Positions 1-8,550 of a DNA stretch of 64,000 nucleotides are shown one piece after another; the first letter of the stretch is position 1; each line of letters starts with the position of its first letter. The notes below the pieces were generated by a model that saw only the letters and a list, made by a program, of their open reading frames with translations, was not told the DNA's origin and made no database searches. Source of the DNA: Streptomonospora salina (GTDB lineage: Bacteria; Actinomycetota; Actinomycetes; Streptosporangiales; Streptosporangiaceae); assembly GCF_014204715.1 (NCBI RefSeq), contig NZ_JACHLY010000001.1, positions 3,680,501 through 3,744,500 on the forward strand, given 5' to 3'. Made by a program: the position numbers and the translations under genes.

Positions 1-1108
1 CTCGGCTGCGCGGGCGCTGCTTGTCGGCGGTGCGGTCGGCATCGCCCACTCCGCTCGCTCGTCGCCTCTCCAACTCGGTGAACACCTGCTCGGCGGCGGC
101 TACCCCTTCCATGCTGGCGTGGAAGCGGGATCCCACCTCGCGCAGCGGGAGGTAGGCCTCCGGCGCGAGGATCAGCACCAGCAGAGCGGTCTGGTAGTCC
201 AACACCCCGTACATCAGACGGATGCCGATCTCCACCGCCACCAGGGCCACCGCCAGGGTCGAGAGCAGCTCCAGCACGAACGCCGACAAGAAGGCCACCC
301 GCAGTGTCGCCATGGTGGTGCGCCGGTGCTCGTCGGTGATCCGCCGGATGATGGCGGCCTGGGCCTTGGCGCGGCGGAAGATCGCCAGTGTGGGCAGCCC
401 TTCCACCACGTCCAGGAAATGGCCGCCCAGCCGGTTGAGCAACTGCCACTGGCGCCGGGTGCGCGCCTGGGTGTGCCATCCCACCAAGGCCATGAACAGC
501 GGGATCAGGGGAAGCGTCACCGCGATGACGGCGGCCGAGATCCAGTCCGCGCCCGCTACGACGACGAGGACCGCGCAGGGGACGAGCACCGCCAGCACCA
601 GCTGCGGGAGATACCGGGCGAAGTAGTCATCCAGCGCGTCCAGGCCACGTGTGGCGAGCGTGACCAGTTCGCCGGCGCGCGGCGTGCCCGTCCCCTCGTC
701 GGAACCGGCCTGCCCTGACAACCAGACCGCTTCCGCCCCCGACGGCCCTGCGGGCCGGGGGGAGTCTTCCGATTCCCCGTCCTGTCCGTCTTCGCCGCCC
801 GTTCCCGTCACATGCGCCACCAGGCGCCGGCGCAGCTGGGACTTGGCCCGGGCCGCCGAGCGCAGTGCCGCGGTCTCCTGGGCGTAGGCCGTGGCCGCAC
901 GCGCGAGGGCCACGGCGGCGACGGCGCTGATCGCCCAGCCCAGTTCGGCCGTGCCGGCGCCCTCCGCCGCTCCGGAGATCACGTGTGCCAGCAGCCAGGC
1001 CTGGGCGAGGACGAATCCGGTCACGAGCGCGCCGGCGACCACGGTGACGGCCACGTGCACGCGCACGGCGCGCGCCGCGCGCACGAGGCGGGGGTCGAGC
1101 GGCTTCAT
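1..1108 (-). CDS. cydD: CydD, ABC exporter subunit for cytochrome bd assembly (3' part beyond window)
   Basis: N-terminal 369 residues of a CydD-type ABC exporter; the gene runs off the left edge, so the nucleotide-binding domain is not visible. CydDC exports thiol reductants (glutathione or cysteine in E. coli) and is needed to assemble cytochrome bd. Visible: the start MKPLDPRLVRAARAV, membrane helices typical of the ABC transmembrane domain, and a conserved stretch ending ILAPEAYLPLREVGSRFHA (about residues 325-343), which is typical of CydD. A low-complexity acidic loop (about residues 100-140) is inserted after the second helix. The ATG has a good GGAGGGAT ribosome site and lies 20 bp after the cydB stop, so it is in one operon with cydA and cydB. 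Some actinomycetes fuse cydD and cydC; that cannot be judged here. Confidence 0.93.
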   Translation of the reverse strand, partial: MKPLDPRLVRAARAVRVHVAVTVVAGALVTGFVLAQAWLLAHVISGAAEGAGTAELGWAISAVAAVALARAATAYAQETAALRSAARAKSQLRRRLVAHVTGTGGEDGQDGESEDSPRPAGPSGAEAVWLSGQAGSDEGTGTPRAGELVTLATRGLDALDDYFARYLPQLVLAVLVPCAVLVVVAGADWISAAVIAVTLPLIPLFMALVGWHTQARTRRQWQLLNRLGGHFLDVVEGLPTLAIFRRAKAQAAIIRRITDEHRRTTMATLRVAFLSAFVLELLSTLAVALVAVEIGIRLMYGVLDYQTALLVLILAPEAYLPLREVGSRFHASMEGVAAAEQVFTELERRRASGVGDADRTADKQRPRSR

Positions 1109-1128
1109 CGGCTGATCCCTCCGGATGG

Positions 1129-2235
1129 TCAGGCGTCGGCCGGGCCGGGCGGCGGTGCCTGCTGCGCCGCCGCGGCGCCTGTTCCGCCCGCCCCCGCGGA
1201 GCCGCCCGTGCCGCCCGCTGCAGAGTCACCATAGGCGGGTGCGGGGTCGATCTGCTCACGGCTCACGCGCCTGCGGAACACCCAGTAGCTCCACGCCTGG
1301 TAGGCCACGACGATCGGCAGGAAGACCACGGCCACCCAGGAGATCACCGTGAGCGCGTAGGGAGCCGAGGACGCGGAGGCCACGGTCAGATCGAACGCGG
1401 GGTCGGTGGTCGAGGGCAGCACGGCCGGATACAGCGCCCCGAACAGGGTGACGGCCGTCGCGCCGATCGCGGCCATCGTCGCGGCGAACGACCACCCTTC
1501 GCGCCCGGCCGCGGCCAGCCGCGCGCCGACGGGCAGCGCCGCCGCGGCCGCCGCGGCGACGGGCAGCGTCCACCCGGCGCCGTACGCGTACTGCGTCCAC
1601 GCCAGGAACACGGCGCCCGCCGGGACCGCGACCGCCGACGCGCGCAGTGCGGCGGTGCGGGCGCGTGTCCGCACGGGACCGGAGGTCTTGAGGGTCAGGA
1701 AGACCGCGCCGTGCAGCGTGAACAGGGCCAGCGTGGTCAGCCCGCCCAGGAGCGCATACGGGTTGAGCAGGTCCGGCACGGTGCCGGTGACGATGCCGTC
1801 GGCGTCCATCGGAACGCCGCGCACGATGTTGCCGAAGACCACGCCCCACAGCACCGCAGGGACCGTGCTGCCGGCGACGATCGCCCGGTCCCACCAGGCG
1901 CGCCACCGGTCGGTGTCGCCTTTGCCGCGGTATTCGAAGGCGACGCCGCGCACGATCAGCGCGAGCAGGATGAGCAGCAGAGGCAGGTAGAAACCGCTGA
2001 ACGTCGAGGCGTACCAGGCGGGGAACGCGGCGAACATCGCCCCGGCCGCGGTGATCAGCCAGACCTCGTTGCCGTCCCACACCGGGCCGATCGCGTTGAT
2101 CATGACCCGCCGGTCGGTGTCGTCCCGCCCGATGAACGGCAGCAGGACGCCCACGCCGAAATCGAAGCCTTCGAGGACGAAGTAGCCGGTCCACAGGACG
2201 GCGATGGCGATGAACCAGATGTCGGGCAGTTCCAT
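1129..2235 (-). CDS. cydB: cytochrome bd ubiquinol/menaquinol oxidase subunit II
   Basis: Subunit II of the cytochrome bd terminal oxidase, 368 residues, an integral membrane protein that pairs with CydA to oxidise menaquinol and reduce oxygen with high affinity. The start MELPDIWF and the nearby GFDFGVG motif are family hallmarks, as are GPVWDGNEVWLI (about residues 50-61) and several hydrophobic helices. The ATG at 2235 was chosen because it has the sequence AGGAGCGAC just upstream and begins the conserved N terminus; a longer reading frame has no family support. It starts 11 bp after the cydA stop. The C terminus carries an Ala/Pro/Gly-rich tail of about 35 residues, probably disordered. 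Confidence 0.96.
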   Translation of the reverse strand: MELPDIWFIAIAVLWTGYFVLEGFDFGVGVLLPFIGRDDTDRRVMINAIGPVWDGNEVWLITAAGAMFAAFPAWYASTFSGFYLPLLLILLALIVRGVAFEYRGKGDTDRWRAWWDRAIVAGSTVPAVLWGVVFGNIVRGVPMDADGIVTGTVPDLLNPYALLGGLTTLALFTLHGAVFLTLKTSGPVRTRARTAALRASAVAVPAGAVFLAWTQYAYGAGWTLPVAAAAAAALPVGARLAAAGREGWSFAATMAAIGATAVTLFGALYPAVLPSTTDPAFDLTVASASSAPYALTVISWVAVVFLPIVVAYQAWSYWVFRRRVSREQIDPAPAYGDSAAGGTGGSAGAGGTGAAAAQQAPPPGPADA

Positions 2236-2246
2236 GGTCGTCGCTC

Positions 2247-3716
2247 CTAATAGACGAAGGCCGGAACGGGCGCGTCGGAGTCCGGTTCGTCCTCGTCCTC
2301 CCGGTCGGGGACCACGTGCGAGGGGCCGGCCTTGATATAGCGCCACAGCAGTGCTCCCTCGACGACCGCCAGTACGCCGTAGACCAGGGTGAACAGGGTG
2401 AGCGAGAACGCGACCTGGCCGAGGCCGACGCCGGGGGAGACACTGGCGGCGGTGAGCAGCTCACCGTGCACGGTCCAGGGCTGGCGGCCCATTTCGGTGA
2501 GGATCCAGCCCAGGATGTTGGCGGCCAGGGCGCTGGGCAGTGCGAGCACGGCCGCGTAGTAGAACCAGCCGCCGCGGGGCAGCCGGCGCTTCCGGGTGAG
2601 CCACAGCCCTAGGGCGGAGACGGCGACCGCGGCCATGCCCAGCCCGATCATCAGGCGGAACGACCAGTACAGGACGAACACGTCGGGGACGTAGTCGCCC
2701 TGGCCGTAGAGTTCCGTGTATTGCTCCTGCAGGTCGTTCATGCCCTGCACGGTGCCGTCGACGGTGCCGGTGGCCAGGAAGCTGAGCACGTGCGGCACGT
2801 TCACGTCGATGACGTTGAGCCGCTCGTCGGTGTCGCCCACGGCGAAGGTGGAGAAGGGCGCGCCCTCTTCGGTCTCCCAGTGGGCCTCGGCTGCGGCCAG
2901 CTTCATCGGCTCGTAGGCGGCGGCCAGTTTGGCCTGGTGGTCTCCGGAATAGACGGCCAGTACACCGGCGATCAGCGTGACGACCATGCCCGCCCGCAGC
3001 GTCGTGCGGAACAGCTCCCGTTCGCGTCCGGCCGGGGTTCCGGCGGCGGGCGCTTCGTCCTGCGCGCCGTCCGCGGGCCGCTCTCGGCGCGAGCTCCACA
3101 GCTTGTAGGCGCTGACCGCCGCGACGAACATGCCGGCGGTGATGAAGGCCGCCGCGACCACGTGCAGGTAGGTCGACCAGGCTTGGGTGTTGCTCAGCAC
3201 GGCCCAGATGTCGGTGAGCCGGGCCTGCCCGGTCTCGGGGTCGCGGGTGAAGCCGACGGGGTGCCGCATCCAGGCGTTGGCCGCGAGGATGAAGTAGGCG
3301 GAGAGGTTGGTGCCGATGGCCGCGGCCCAGATGCAGGCCAGGTGGACGCGGCGGGGCAGCCGGTCCCAGCCGAAGATCCACAGCCCGATGAACGTCGACT
3401 CCAGGAAGAAGGCCAGCAGCGCCTCCATGGCCAGGGGAGCGCCGAACACGTCGCCGACGAAGCGGGAGTACTCGCTCCAGTTCATCCCGAACTGGAACTC
3501 CTGGACGATGCCGGTCACCACGCCCATGGCGAAGTTGATCAGGAAGAGCTTGCCGAAGAACTTCGTCGCGCGCAGGTAGCGGTATTTGCCGGTGCGGTAC
3601 CAGGCGGTCTGCAGCGAGGCGACGATGACCGAGAGGCCGATCGTCAGCGGTACGAACAGGAAGTGGTAGATGGTCGTGATGCCGAACTGCCACCGTGCGA
3701 GATCGAGAGCCTCCAT
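2247..3716 (-). CDS. cydA: cytochrome bd ubiquinol/menaquinol oxidase subunit I
   Basis: Subunit I (489 residues) of the bd oxidase, carrying the haems. Starts MEALDLARWQFGITTIYHF; His18 matches the conserved N-terminal haem b595 ligand (His19 in E. coli) and His185 in STYLHVVAAAF matches His186. The GRQPW motif (EMGRQPWTVHGE) near the quinol site is present. The Q-loop is of the short type usual in actinobacteria. First gene of cydA-cydB-cydD; the start is 36 bp downstream of three tandem palindromes that probably serve as operators. Helps respiration at low oxygen or when the cytochrome bcc-aa3 route is blocked. Confidence 0.97.
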   Translation of the reverse strand: MEALDLARWQFGITTIYHFLFVPLTIGLSVIVASLQTAWYRTGKYRYLRATKFFGKLFLINFAMGVVTGIVQEFQFGMNWSEYSRFVGDVFGAPLAMEALLAFFLESTFIGLWIFGWDRLPRRVHLACIWAAAIGTNLSAYFILAANAWMRHPVGFTRDPETGQARLTDIWAVLSNTQAWSTYLHVVAAAFITAGMFVAAVSAYKLWSSRRERPADGAQDEAPAAGTPAGRERELFRTTLRAGMVVTLIAGVLAVYSGDHQAKLAAAYEPMKLAAAEAHWETEEGAPFSTFAVGDTDERLNVIDVNVPHVLSFLATGTVDGTVQGMNDLQEQYTELYGQGDYVPDVFVLYWSFRLMIGLGMAAVAVSALGLWLTRKRRLPRGGWFYYAAVLALPSALAANILGWILTEMGRQPWTVHGELLTAASVSPGVGLGQVAFSLTLFTLVYGVLAVVEGALLWRYIKAGPSHVVPDREDEDEPDSDAPVPAFVY

Positions 3717-3751
3717 GCCCGCCTCTCCCAGCGTCCTTCGGTAGACGGCCA

Positions 3752-3791
3752 GTAGTACTACAAGACGTAGTTCTACAAACTGTAGTGCTAC
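3752..3791. promoter_or_regulatory. operator array: three GTAGTNCTAC palindromes at 15-bp pitch
   Basis: Three copies of the palindrome GTAGTNCTAC start at 3752, 3767 and 3782 (centre base A, T and G), exactly 15 bp apart. They lie 36 bp upstream of the cydA start, where a promoter should be. The half-site resembles the TAC/GTA dyads bound by BlaI/MecI/CopY-type winged-helix repressors, which act in actinobacteria too, so a BlaI-family repressor is a reasonable guess. No Rex-type box (TTGTGAA...TTCACAA) is seen. No regulator gene is adjacent. Confidence 0.7.
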
Positions 3792-3934
3792 TAGGCGTCG
3801 TAGTCGACCGGTGGGGGAGAGGCGCACATCACCGGATCCGGCCCGATGCGCACCGGACGGCGCCCCGACGCCGTGCGCCCGCCCGCCGCCGGACCGCCGG
3901 CAGCGGGCGGGCGCGCTCCGCCCCGCAGCGCCCT

Positions 3935-4624
3935 CTACTCGGGTTCGGCGCCGCGCTCGCGCAGCATCTTCTCCATCAGGTCGATCTCGCTCCGCTGCGC
4001 TTCCGACATCCCCGCGGCGAAATCGGCCACCATCGCCTTGCTGCTCAGGTCCGCGCCGGCGTCGGCCATGTCGATGCCGCCCTCGTGGTGGTCGATCATC
4101 AGCTGCAGGAAGAGGATCTCGGCCTGCTCGCCCTCGGCCTCGCGGAGGTCGGTCATCTCCGACTCCGACGCCATGCCGGCCATCCGCCCGGTCGCGTCGT
4201 CGCCCGATCCCTCGCCGCCCTGGCCGCCGCCGTGCCCGCCGTGGCCCTCCATCCAGGCCATGGCCGGCTGCGCGCCGCGAGCGGGAAGGTCCCACTGCAC
4301 CAGCCACCCCTGCATCCGCCCGATCTGCTCCTGCTGGGCGCGCAGGATGTCGGTGGCCAGGGTCCGCAGCAGGCGGTCGTCGGCCTCCTCCAGCACGATC
4401 AGCGACATATCCACCGCTTGGGAGTGGTGCACGCTCATATCGCGCAGGAACCCCGCCTCGGGCGAACTGTCGATCGGCTGGGCGGGACGCCCGGCCAGGT
4501 AGCCGCCCAGCAGCGCGACGACGACGAGCGGCACCGCGATCAGCAGCGGAACCGAACGCCTCCGGCGAGCGGGTTCGGAGCCGTCGCCCTCGGCCCGGGT
4601 ATGGTCGTCCGCCGTCTGTGTCAT
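3935..4624 (-). CDS. DUF305 family membrane-anchored protein
   Basis: A 229-residue protein with an N-terminal membrane segment after an RRRR stretch (about residues 25-45), followed by a DUF305 domain outside the cell. DUF305 domains are four-helix, ferritin-like folds built as two repeats; both halves show the histidine motif (VHHSQAVDM and IDHHEGGIDM), which suggests a bound metal. Between them is a Gly/His-rich loop (EGHGGHGGG). The function is not established; links to copper handling have been suggested for relatives. The start at 4624 is uncertain: an ATG at 4642 gives six more residues. Divergent from the DUF3105 gene, a common pairing in actinomycetes that suggests a shared envelope role. 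Confidence 0.85.
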   Translation of the reverse strand: MTQTADDHTRAEGDGSEPARRRRSVPLLIAVPLVVVALLGGYLAGRPAQPIDSSPEAGFLRDMSVHHSQAVDMSLIVLEEADDRLLRTLATDILRAQQEQIGRMQGWLVQWDLPARGAQPAMAWMEGHGGHGGGQGGEGSGDDATGRMAGMASESEMTDLREAEGEQAEILFLQLMIDHHEGGIDMADAGADLSSKAMVADFAAGMSEAQRSEIDLMEKMLRERGAEPE

Positions 4625-4737
4625 ATGCTCTTCGCCACCCATGGGAACCATTCTGACGGTGCGGGCGTTCGGAATGGCGCACCGGACTATGAGCGTAGCG
4701 GTGCACGACGCGTGACGACCCACCCTGGAGAGGCACA

Positions 4738-5436
4738 GTGGCCAAGAACGCATCCGAACGCCGACGTAAGGCCGAAGAGCGCCGCAAGGAGCGCGAACGC
4801 GCGGAACGCCGTGCCCGGATCCTGCGTGTGACCGCGTTCGCGGGCGCCGGAGTGCTGTTCGCCGGGATGGTCGGGTTCGGTATCTGGGTCGCCTACGAGC
4901 GCGGTGCCGGAGACGCCGCCGCCAGCGTCGAGGCGTCCGACATCGAGAACCTGCAGACCTACGACGGACTGACCAACCAGCACGTCGCCCAGCCCGTCGA
5001 CTACGAGATGACCCCGCCCGCCGGCGGCGACCACCACGCCGTCTGGCAGAACTGCGGCGTCTACGGCGCTCCGATTTCGAGCCTGAACGCGGTCCACTCG
5101 CTGGAGCACGGCGCGGTCTGGATCACCTACTCCCCGGATCTGGCCGATGAGCAGGTGGAGGAACTGGAGTCCCTCTACAGTCAGGGCAGCTACATCATCG
5201 TCAGCCCGTACGACGAGCAGGACATGCCGGCCCCGATCGTGGCCAGCGCCTGGGGCAACCAGATCGAGGTGCAGTCGCCCGGCGACGAGCGGCTCTCCCA
5301 GTTCCTGCGCTCCTTCGAGCGCAGCCCCGACGTCCCCGAGCCCGGTGCGGCCTGCACTCAGGGCCTCGACCTCAACGCCCAGGAGCTGGAGGAAGCCGGC
5401 GGGATCGAAGCCCTCGGCCAGGGCATGCAGCGCTGA
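4738..5436 (+). CDS. DUF3105 family membrane-anchored protein
   Basis: A 232-residue protein with a very basic, charged N terminus (about 28 residues), one membrane helix (about residues 29-51), and an extracytoplasmic DUF3105 domain. Family signatures are the HHAVWQNCGVY stretch (about residues 100-110) and HSLEHGAVWITY (about residues 121-132), whose histidines and cysteines suggest a metal or redox site. Function unknown. The GTG start has GGAGAGG in front. It is divergent from the DUF305 gene and ends at a hairpin shared with the convergent lipoprotein gene. Confidence 0.88.
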   Translation: MAKNASERRRKAEERRKERERAERRARILRVTAFAGAGVLFAGMVGFGIWVAYERGAGDAAASVEASDIENLQTYDGLTNQHVAQPVDYEMTPPAGGDHHAVWQNCGVYGAPISSLNAVHSLEHGAVWITYSPDLADEQVEELESLYSQGSYIIVSPYDEQDMPAPIVASAWGNQIEVQSPGDERLSQFLRSFERSPDVPEPGAACTQGLDLNAQELEEAGGIEALGQGMQR

Positions 5437-5446
5437 TCCGCCGGTA

Positions 5447-5473
5447 CGGCCGGGGCGGCGGCGACCCCGGCCG
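5447..5473. terminator. hairpin between convergent genes
   Basis: Perfect 9-bp stem CGGCCGGGG / CCCCGGCCG (5447-5455 with 5465-5473) and a 9-base loop, without a T tract. It lies in the 61-bp gap between the convergent DUF3105 and DUF3515 genes, so it may end transcription in both directions. Confidence 0.5.
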
Positions 5474-5497
5474 CACCGGGGATCCTCCGCCGGCGGT

Positions 5498-5953
5498 CTA
5501 CAGCTCGCCCGAGGGCAGCGCGGGGATCTCGGCGGAGACCAGGCCGCTGATCTCCACCAGGCCTTCGGCCGGGGCGCCGTACGAGGGCGGGAGGATCATC
5601 TCGACGTAGGCTTCGCGGCCGACGGCGGTGTACACGTCGGGTTCCTCGGGCAGCCAGGCGATCCCGTCGACCACCGTCAGTTCGGAGTCGGGGCGCAGCT
5701 GCCCGGGGCGCCCCACACCGCAGCGGAGCGCGATCGGAGGATCGCCCCACGCCGCCGCATAGGGGGTATCGGGCCGCACCTCGACCCGGTCCCGGTCGAA
5801 CAAGCGCTCAGGGGCCCGGTCCACCAAGGCGCGGCACATCTCTTCGACCGCCGCGTCCGGCGAGGGCTCCGGCATCTCGACAGTCCGGGCCGAGCAGCCC
5901 GCGAGCACGCCTGCGGCGGTGAGCGCGGCCAGTCCCGCTGCGGCACGTCGCAC
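5498..5953 (-). CDS. DUF3515 family lipoprotein
   Basis: A 151-residue predicted lipoprotein: MRRAAAG charged start, a short hydrophobic segment and the lipobox LAGC with Cys20 as the lipidated residue. The rest matches the DUF3515 family found in actinomycetes beside Lrp-type and thiL genes, which is the arrangement here. Cysteines in EEMCRALV and IALRCGV may form a disulfide. Function unknown. It reads convergently toward DUF3105; the gene upstream (Lrp domain) is on the same strand, 56 bp away. Confidence 0.85.
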   Translation of the reverse strand: MRRAAAGLAALTAAGVLAGCSARTVEMPEPSPDAAVEEMCRALVDRAPERLFDRDRVEVRPDTPYAAAWGDPPIALRCGVGRPGQLRPDSELTVVDGIAWLPEEPDVYTAVGREAYVEMILPPSYGAPAEGLVEISGLVSAEIPALPSGEL

Positions 5954-6009
5954 CGTCCCCGCCCTTCGGACCTCGGATCCGCCCCGTGTGAAACCGTGCC
6001 CGGTCGCCG

Positions 6010-6243
6010 TCAGATGTTGACGATCGGGCAGGTGAGCGTGCGGGCGATGCCGTCGAGCCGCTGGATGCGCGCGACCACCATGCGCCCCAGCGCGTCGACG
6101 TCCTCCGCCTGCGCGCGCACGACCACATCATAGGGCCCGGTGACGTCCTCGGCCTGAGTGACCCCGTCGATCGCCGCGATCTCGCGGGCGACGTCGGCCG
6201 CCCGGCCCGCCTCGGTCTGGACCAGCACGTACGCCTGCACCAT
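6010..6243 (-). CDS. stand-alone Lrp/AsnC ligand-binding (RAM) domain protein
   Basis: A 77-residue protein made only of the Lrp/AsnC effector-binding (RAM) domain; the DNA-binding helix-turn-helix half is absent. Starts MVQAYVLVQTEAG and contains the typical GPYDVVVRAQAED segment. Such proteins oligomerise and bind small molecules such as amino acids, but their targets are mostly unknown. The ATG is preceded by GGAGG five bases upstream. Divergent from thiL, the usual context in actinomycetes. Confidence 0.92.
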   Translation of the reverse strand: MVQAYVLVQTEAGRAADVAREIAAIDGVTQAEDVTGPYDVVVRAQAEDVDALGRMVVARIQRLDGIARTLTCPIVNI

Positions 6244-6394
6244 GGAACCTCCGTCTGCTCGTCTTCGCCCGGCCGTGCCGATCCCCGCAGGGGCTCGGCC
6301 GGTCCCGCGCCGCCGTGTCCCCGTGCGGGATCGCACGTGTGGTGCCGCAGGGTCTAGACCACTGGCGCCGAGGCGTCACCGTATCCTGAGAGCT

Positions 6395-7480
6395 GTGTGG
6401 AGCACCATTGGGGAACTGGGCGAATTCGGCCTGATCGAGCGCGTGACGGCGAGATTCCCGGGAACGGGCGATGTAATCCTCGGTCCCGGAGACGATGCGG
6501 CGATCGTGGCCGCATCCGACGGGAGGGTCGTGGCCACGACCGATCTTCTGGTCGAGAACCGGCATTTCCGCCGGGACTGGTCGTCGGCCGAGGACGTCGG
6601 ACGCAAGGCCGCTGCCCAGAACATCGCCGACATCGCCGCCATGGGTGCGCGCCCCACGGCTCTGCTCGTCGGGTTCGCCGGGCCGCCGGAGCTTCCGGTG
6701 GCCTGGGCCGAGGAGCTCTCGGAAGGCCTGCGCGCCGAGTGCGCCGCCGCCGGGGCCGCCGTGGTCGGCGGCGACACGGTCGCGGCCGGCGAGATCACCC
6801 TGGCGGTCACCGCGCTGGGCGATCTGGGCGGTCATCCGGCCGTCCGCCGCGACGGCGCTCTGCCGGGAGACGTCGTCGCCGTCTGCGGCCGCCTCGGGAT
6901 GTCCGCGGCCGGCTTCGCGCTGCTGGAAGCCGGGGTGCACGACGCGGACGACGCCGAACGGGCTCTGGCCGGCCGCGCCCCGGAACGCGGCGCCGGCAGC
7001 GGATCCGGAACGGCCGGACCGGACGCGGCCCGCTCTTCGGCCGGGGAGGCCCCCGACTGGCCGGACTGCCTGAATGAGCACCGCAGGCCCCGCCCGCCCT
7101 ACACCGACGGTCCCGGCGCCGCGCGCCTGGGTGCCCGCGCGATGCTCGACATCAGCGACGGCCTGGTCCAGGACCTCGGCCACATCGCCCGGGCCGGCGG
7201 CGTTCGGATCGACCTCGACTCCGCGGACCTCGTGCCCGAATCCGCCCTGTGCGAGGCGGCGGCGCTGCTGCGCGAACTGGGCCGCACCGACCGCACGGCC
7301 CGCGAGCACATGCTCTTCGGCGGCGAGGACCACGCCCTCGCGGCCGCCTTCCCGCCCGAGGCCGAGCTGCCCCCGCAGTGGTGCCCGATCGGTACGGTGG
7401 CCGCCCCCGGGGCGGACGGGCCCCGGGTCACCGTCGACGGCGCCGCCGCGGACGCACGGGGATGGGAGCATTTCCGGTGA
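6395..7480 (+). CDS. thiL: thiamine-monophosphate kinase
   Basis: ThiL phosphorylates thiamine monophosphate with ATP to give thiamine diphosphate, the last step of cofactor synthesis. The 361-residue product starts VWSTIGELGEFGLIERV, with GPGDDAA (Mg/ATP-binding aspartates), TTDLLVENRHF, GGDTVAAGEITL and LDISDGL motifs in the expected PurM-like order. It is longer than the usual 310-330 residues because of a Gly/Ser/Ala-rich insertion of about 35 residues (about residues 195-230). The GTG at 6395 was chosen because it begins the conserved N terminus; the ribosome site is weak. Confidence 0.95.
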   Translation: MWSTIGELGEFGLIERVTARFPGTGDVILGPGDDAAIVAASDGRVVATTDLLVENRHFRRDWSSAEDVGRKAAAQNIADIAAMGARPTALLVGFAGPPELPVAWAEELSEGLRAECAAAGAAVVGGDTVAAGEITLAVTALGDLGGHPAVRRDGALPGDVVAVCGRLGMSAAGFALLEAGVHDADDAERALAGRAPERGAGSGSGTAGPDAARSSAGEAPDWPDCLNEHRRPRPPYTDGPGAARLGARAMLDISDGLVQDLGHIARAGGVRIDLDSADLVPESALCEAAALLRELGRTDRTAREHMLFGGEDHALAAAFPPEAELPPQWCPIGTVAAPGADGPRVTVDGAAADARGWEHFR

Positions 7481-7654
7481 CGACCGCCGGGCTCCCGGCG
7501 CCGGCACCGGAATCCGGAACCGGAAACCCGGCGCGGCCCGAAATCACCGAAGCCGTGTCACCGGTCGCGTACGGGAGGTTACGATGTCGGCTTCGGACGC
7601 CGATTCACGCTAAGCTCTGCCTGTTTCTTCAGTCTGCACCGGAACGGGGTCACC

Positions 7655-8395
7655 GTGCGGCTACGTGGGAGGGACGACCGGTCCCGGTCGGGACCGCCGG
7701 AACCGCGCCAGGACATATCCGAGCGCATGCGGTCCGCCCGCCGCGATCCGCTCGACCGTCCGCAGCGCGGCCTGCACCGCTCCGAACCCGCGGACAAGAC
7801 CCGCCTGGCCGCTGTCGGCTATTTCCTGGGCAGCACCGTCCCACGGCACGTCCAGCCGCCCCGCCTGCTCAACGTGGCGCTGATCTCCGGCGTCACGTTG
7901 GCGCTCACCCTCTTCGGCTACAGCACGACCCAGATCTACCTGCGCTTCAGCGAACCGCCGGCCGCGCAGCAGGCCGGTCCCACGAGCCCCGACACGAGCG
8001 AGCGCCTCGACCCCAGCGCAGAGCCCGGGACGCGGGAGAGCGAGGAGGACGCAGCCGAGATGGTCAGCGTCGTCTCCTACGAGGCGGTGGAGGCCTCGGG
8101 AACCGGGTTCACGGGTGAGGTGACCGTCACCAACACCGGATCGGCCGCGCTGGAGGACTGGGAACTCGCACTGGAGTTCGCCGAGGCGCGGGTGACCTCG
8201 GTGGCCGACGCCGAGTGGCGGGCCACCGAGAACGGCGTCGTCGCCAGTGAACCCGCCGGTGCCGGCGGTCTGGCGCCCGGCGACTCCGTGACGTTGAACT
8301 TCAGGGCCGAAGGACGCGCTCAGAATCCCGTATCGTGTTCGCTCAACGGCAACCCGTGCGACTGGGCCGGAGCGGATTCGGCCGCGCGAAGCTGA
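7655..8395 (+). CDS. single-pass membrane protein with CBM2-like (cellulose-binding) domain
   Basis: A 246-residue protein: a basic N terminus of about 70 residues, one membrane helix (about residues 73-93), a linker rich in Pro, Ser and Glu, and a C-terminal domain (about residues 133-240) resembling carbohydrate-binding module family 2. It shows GFTGEVTVTNTG, the core DWELALEF, LAPGDSVTLNF and the family ending SLNGNPC. One surface Trp expected in CBM2 is not visible, so carbohydrate binding is uncertain. The topology would display the module outside the cell. No catalytic domain is attached. GTG start, with GGAACGGGG just upstream. Confidence 0.75.
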   Translation: MRLRGRDDRSRSGPPEPRQDISERMRSARRDPLDRPQRGLHRSEPADKTRLAAVGYFLGSTVPRHVQPPRLLNVALISGVTLALTLFGYSTTQIYLRFSEPPAAQQAGPTSPDTSERLDPSAEPGTRESEEDAAEMVSVVSYEAVEASGTGFTGEVTVTNTGSAALEDWELALEFAEARVTSVADAEWRATENGVVASEPAGAGGLAPGDSVTLNFRAEGRAQNPVSCSLNGNPCDWAGADSAARS

Positions 8396-8489
8396 GGTCG
8401 CGGGCGCGGCGGCGGATCAGCCGGGACCCGCCCGGGCCGCGGACGGGAACCGTCGACGGCGGCCCGCCGGAGGGGTGCACACGCCGAAA

Positions 8490-8516
8490 AGCGCCACGGT
8501 CCGAAACCGTGGCGCT
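8490..8516 (-). terminator. rho-independent terminator of rpmB
   Basis: On the minus strand a perfect 11-bp stem AGCGCCACGGT / ACCGTGGCGCT with a 5-base loop is followed directly by TTTT. It lies 35 bp after the rpmB stop. Confidence 0.8.
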
Positions 8517-8550
8517 CATGGACGCCGTGGATCGCGGAAGGGCTCCGCGG

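Noticed and set aside
3717-3934. Rex-type redox operator before cydA
   Set aside because: No TTGTGAA-type dyad found; only the GTAGTNCTAC palindromes stand out.
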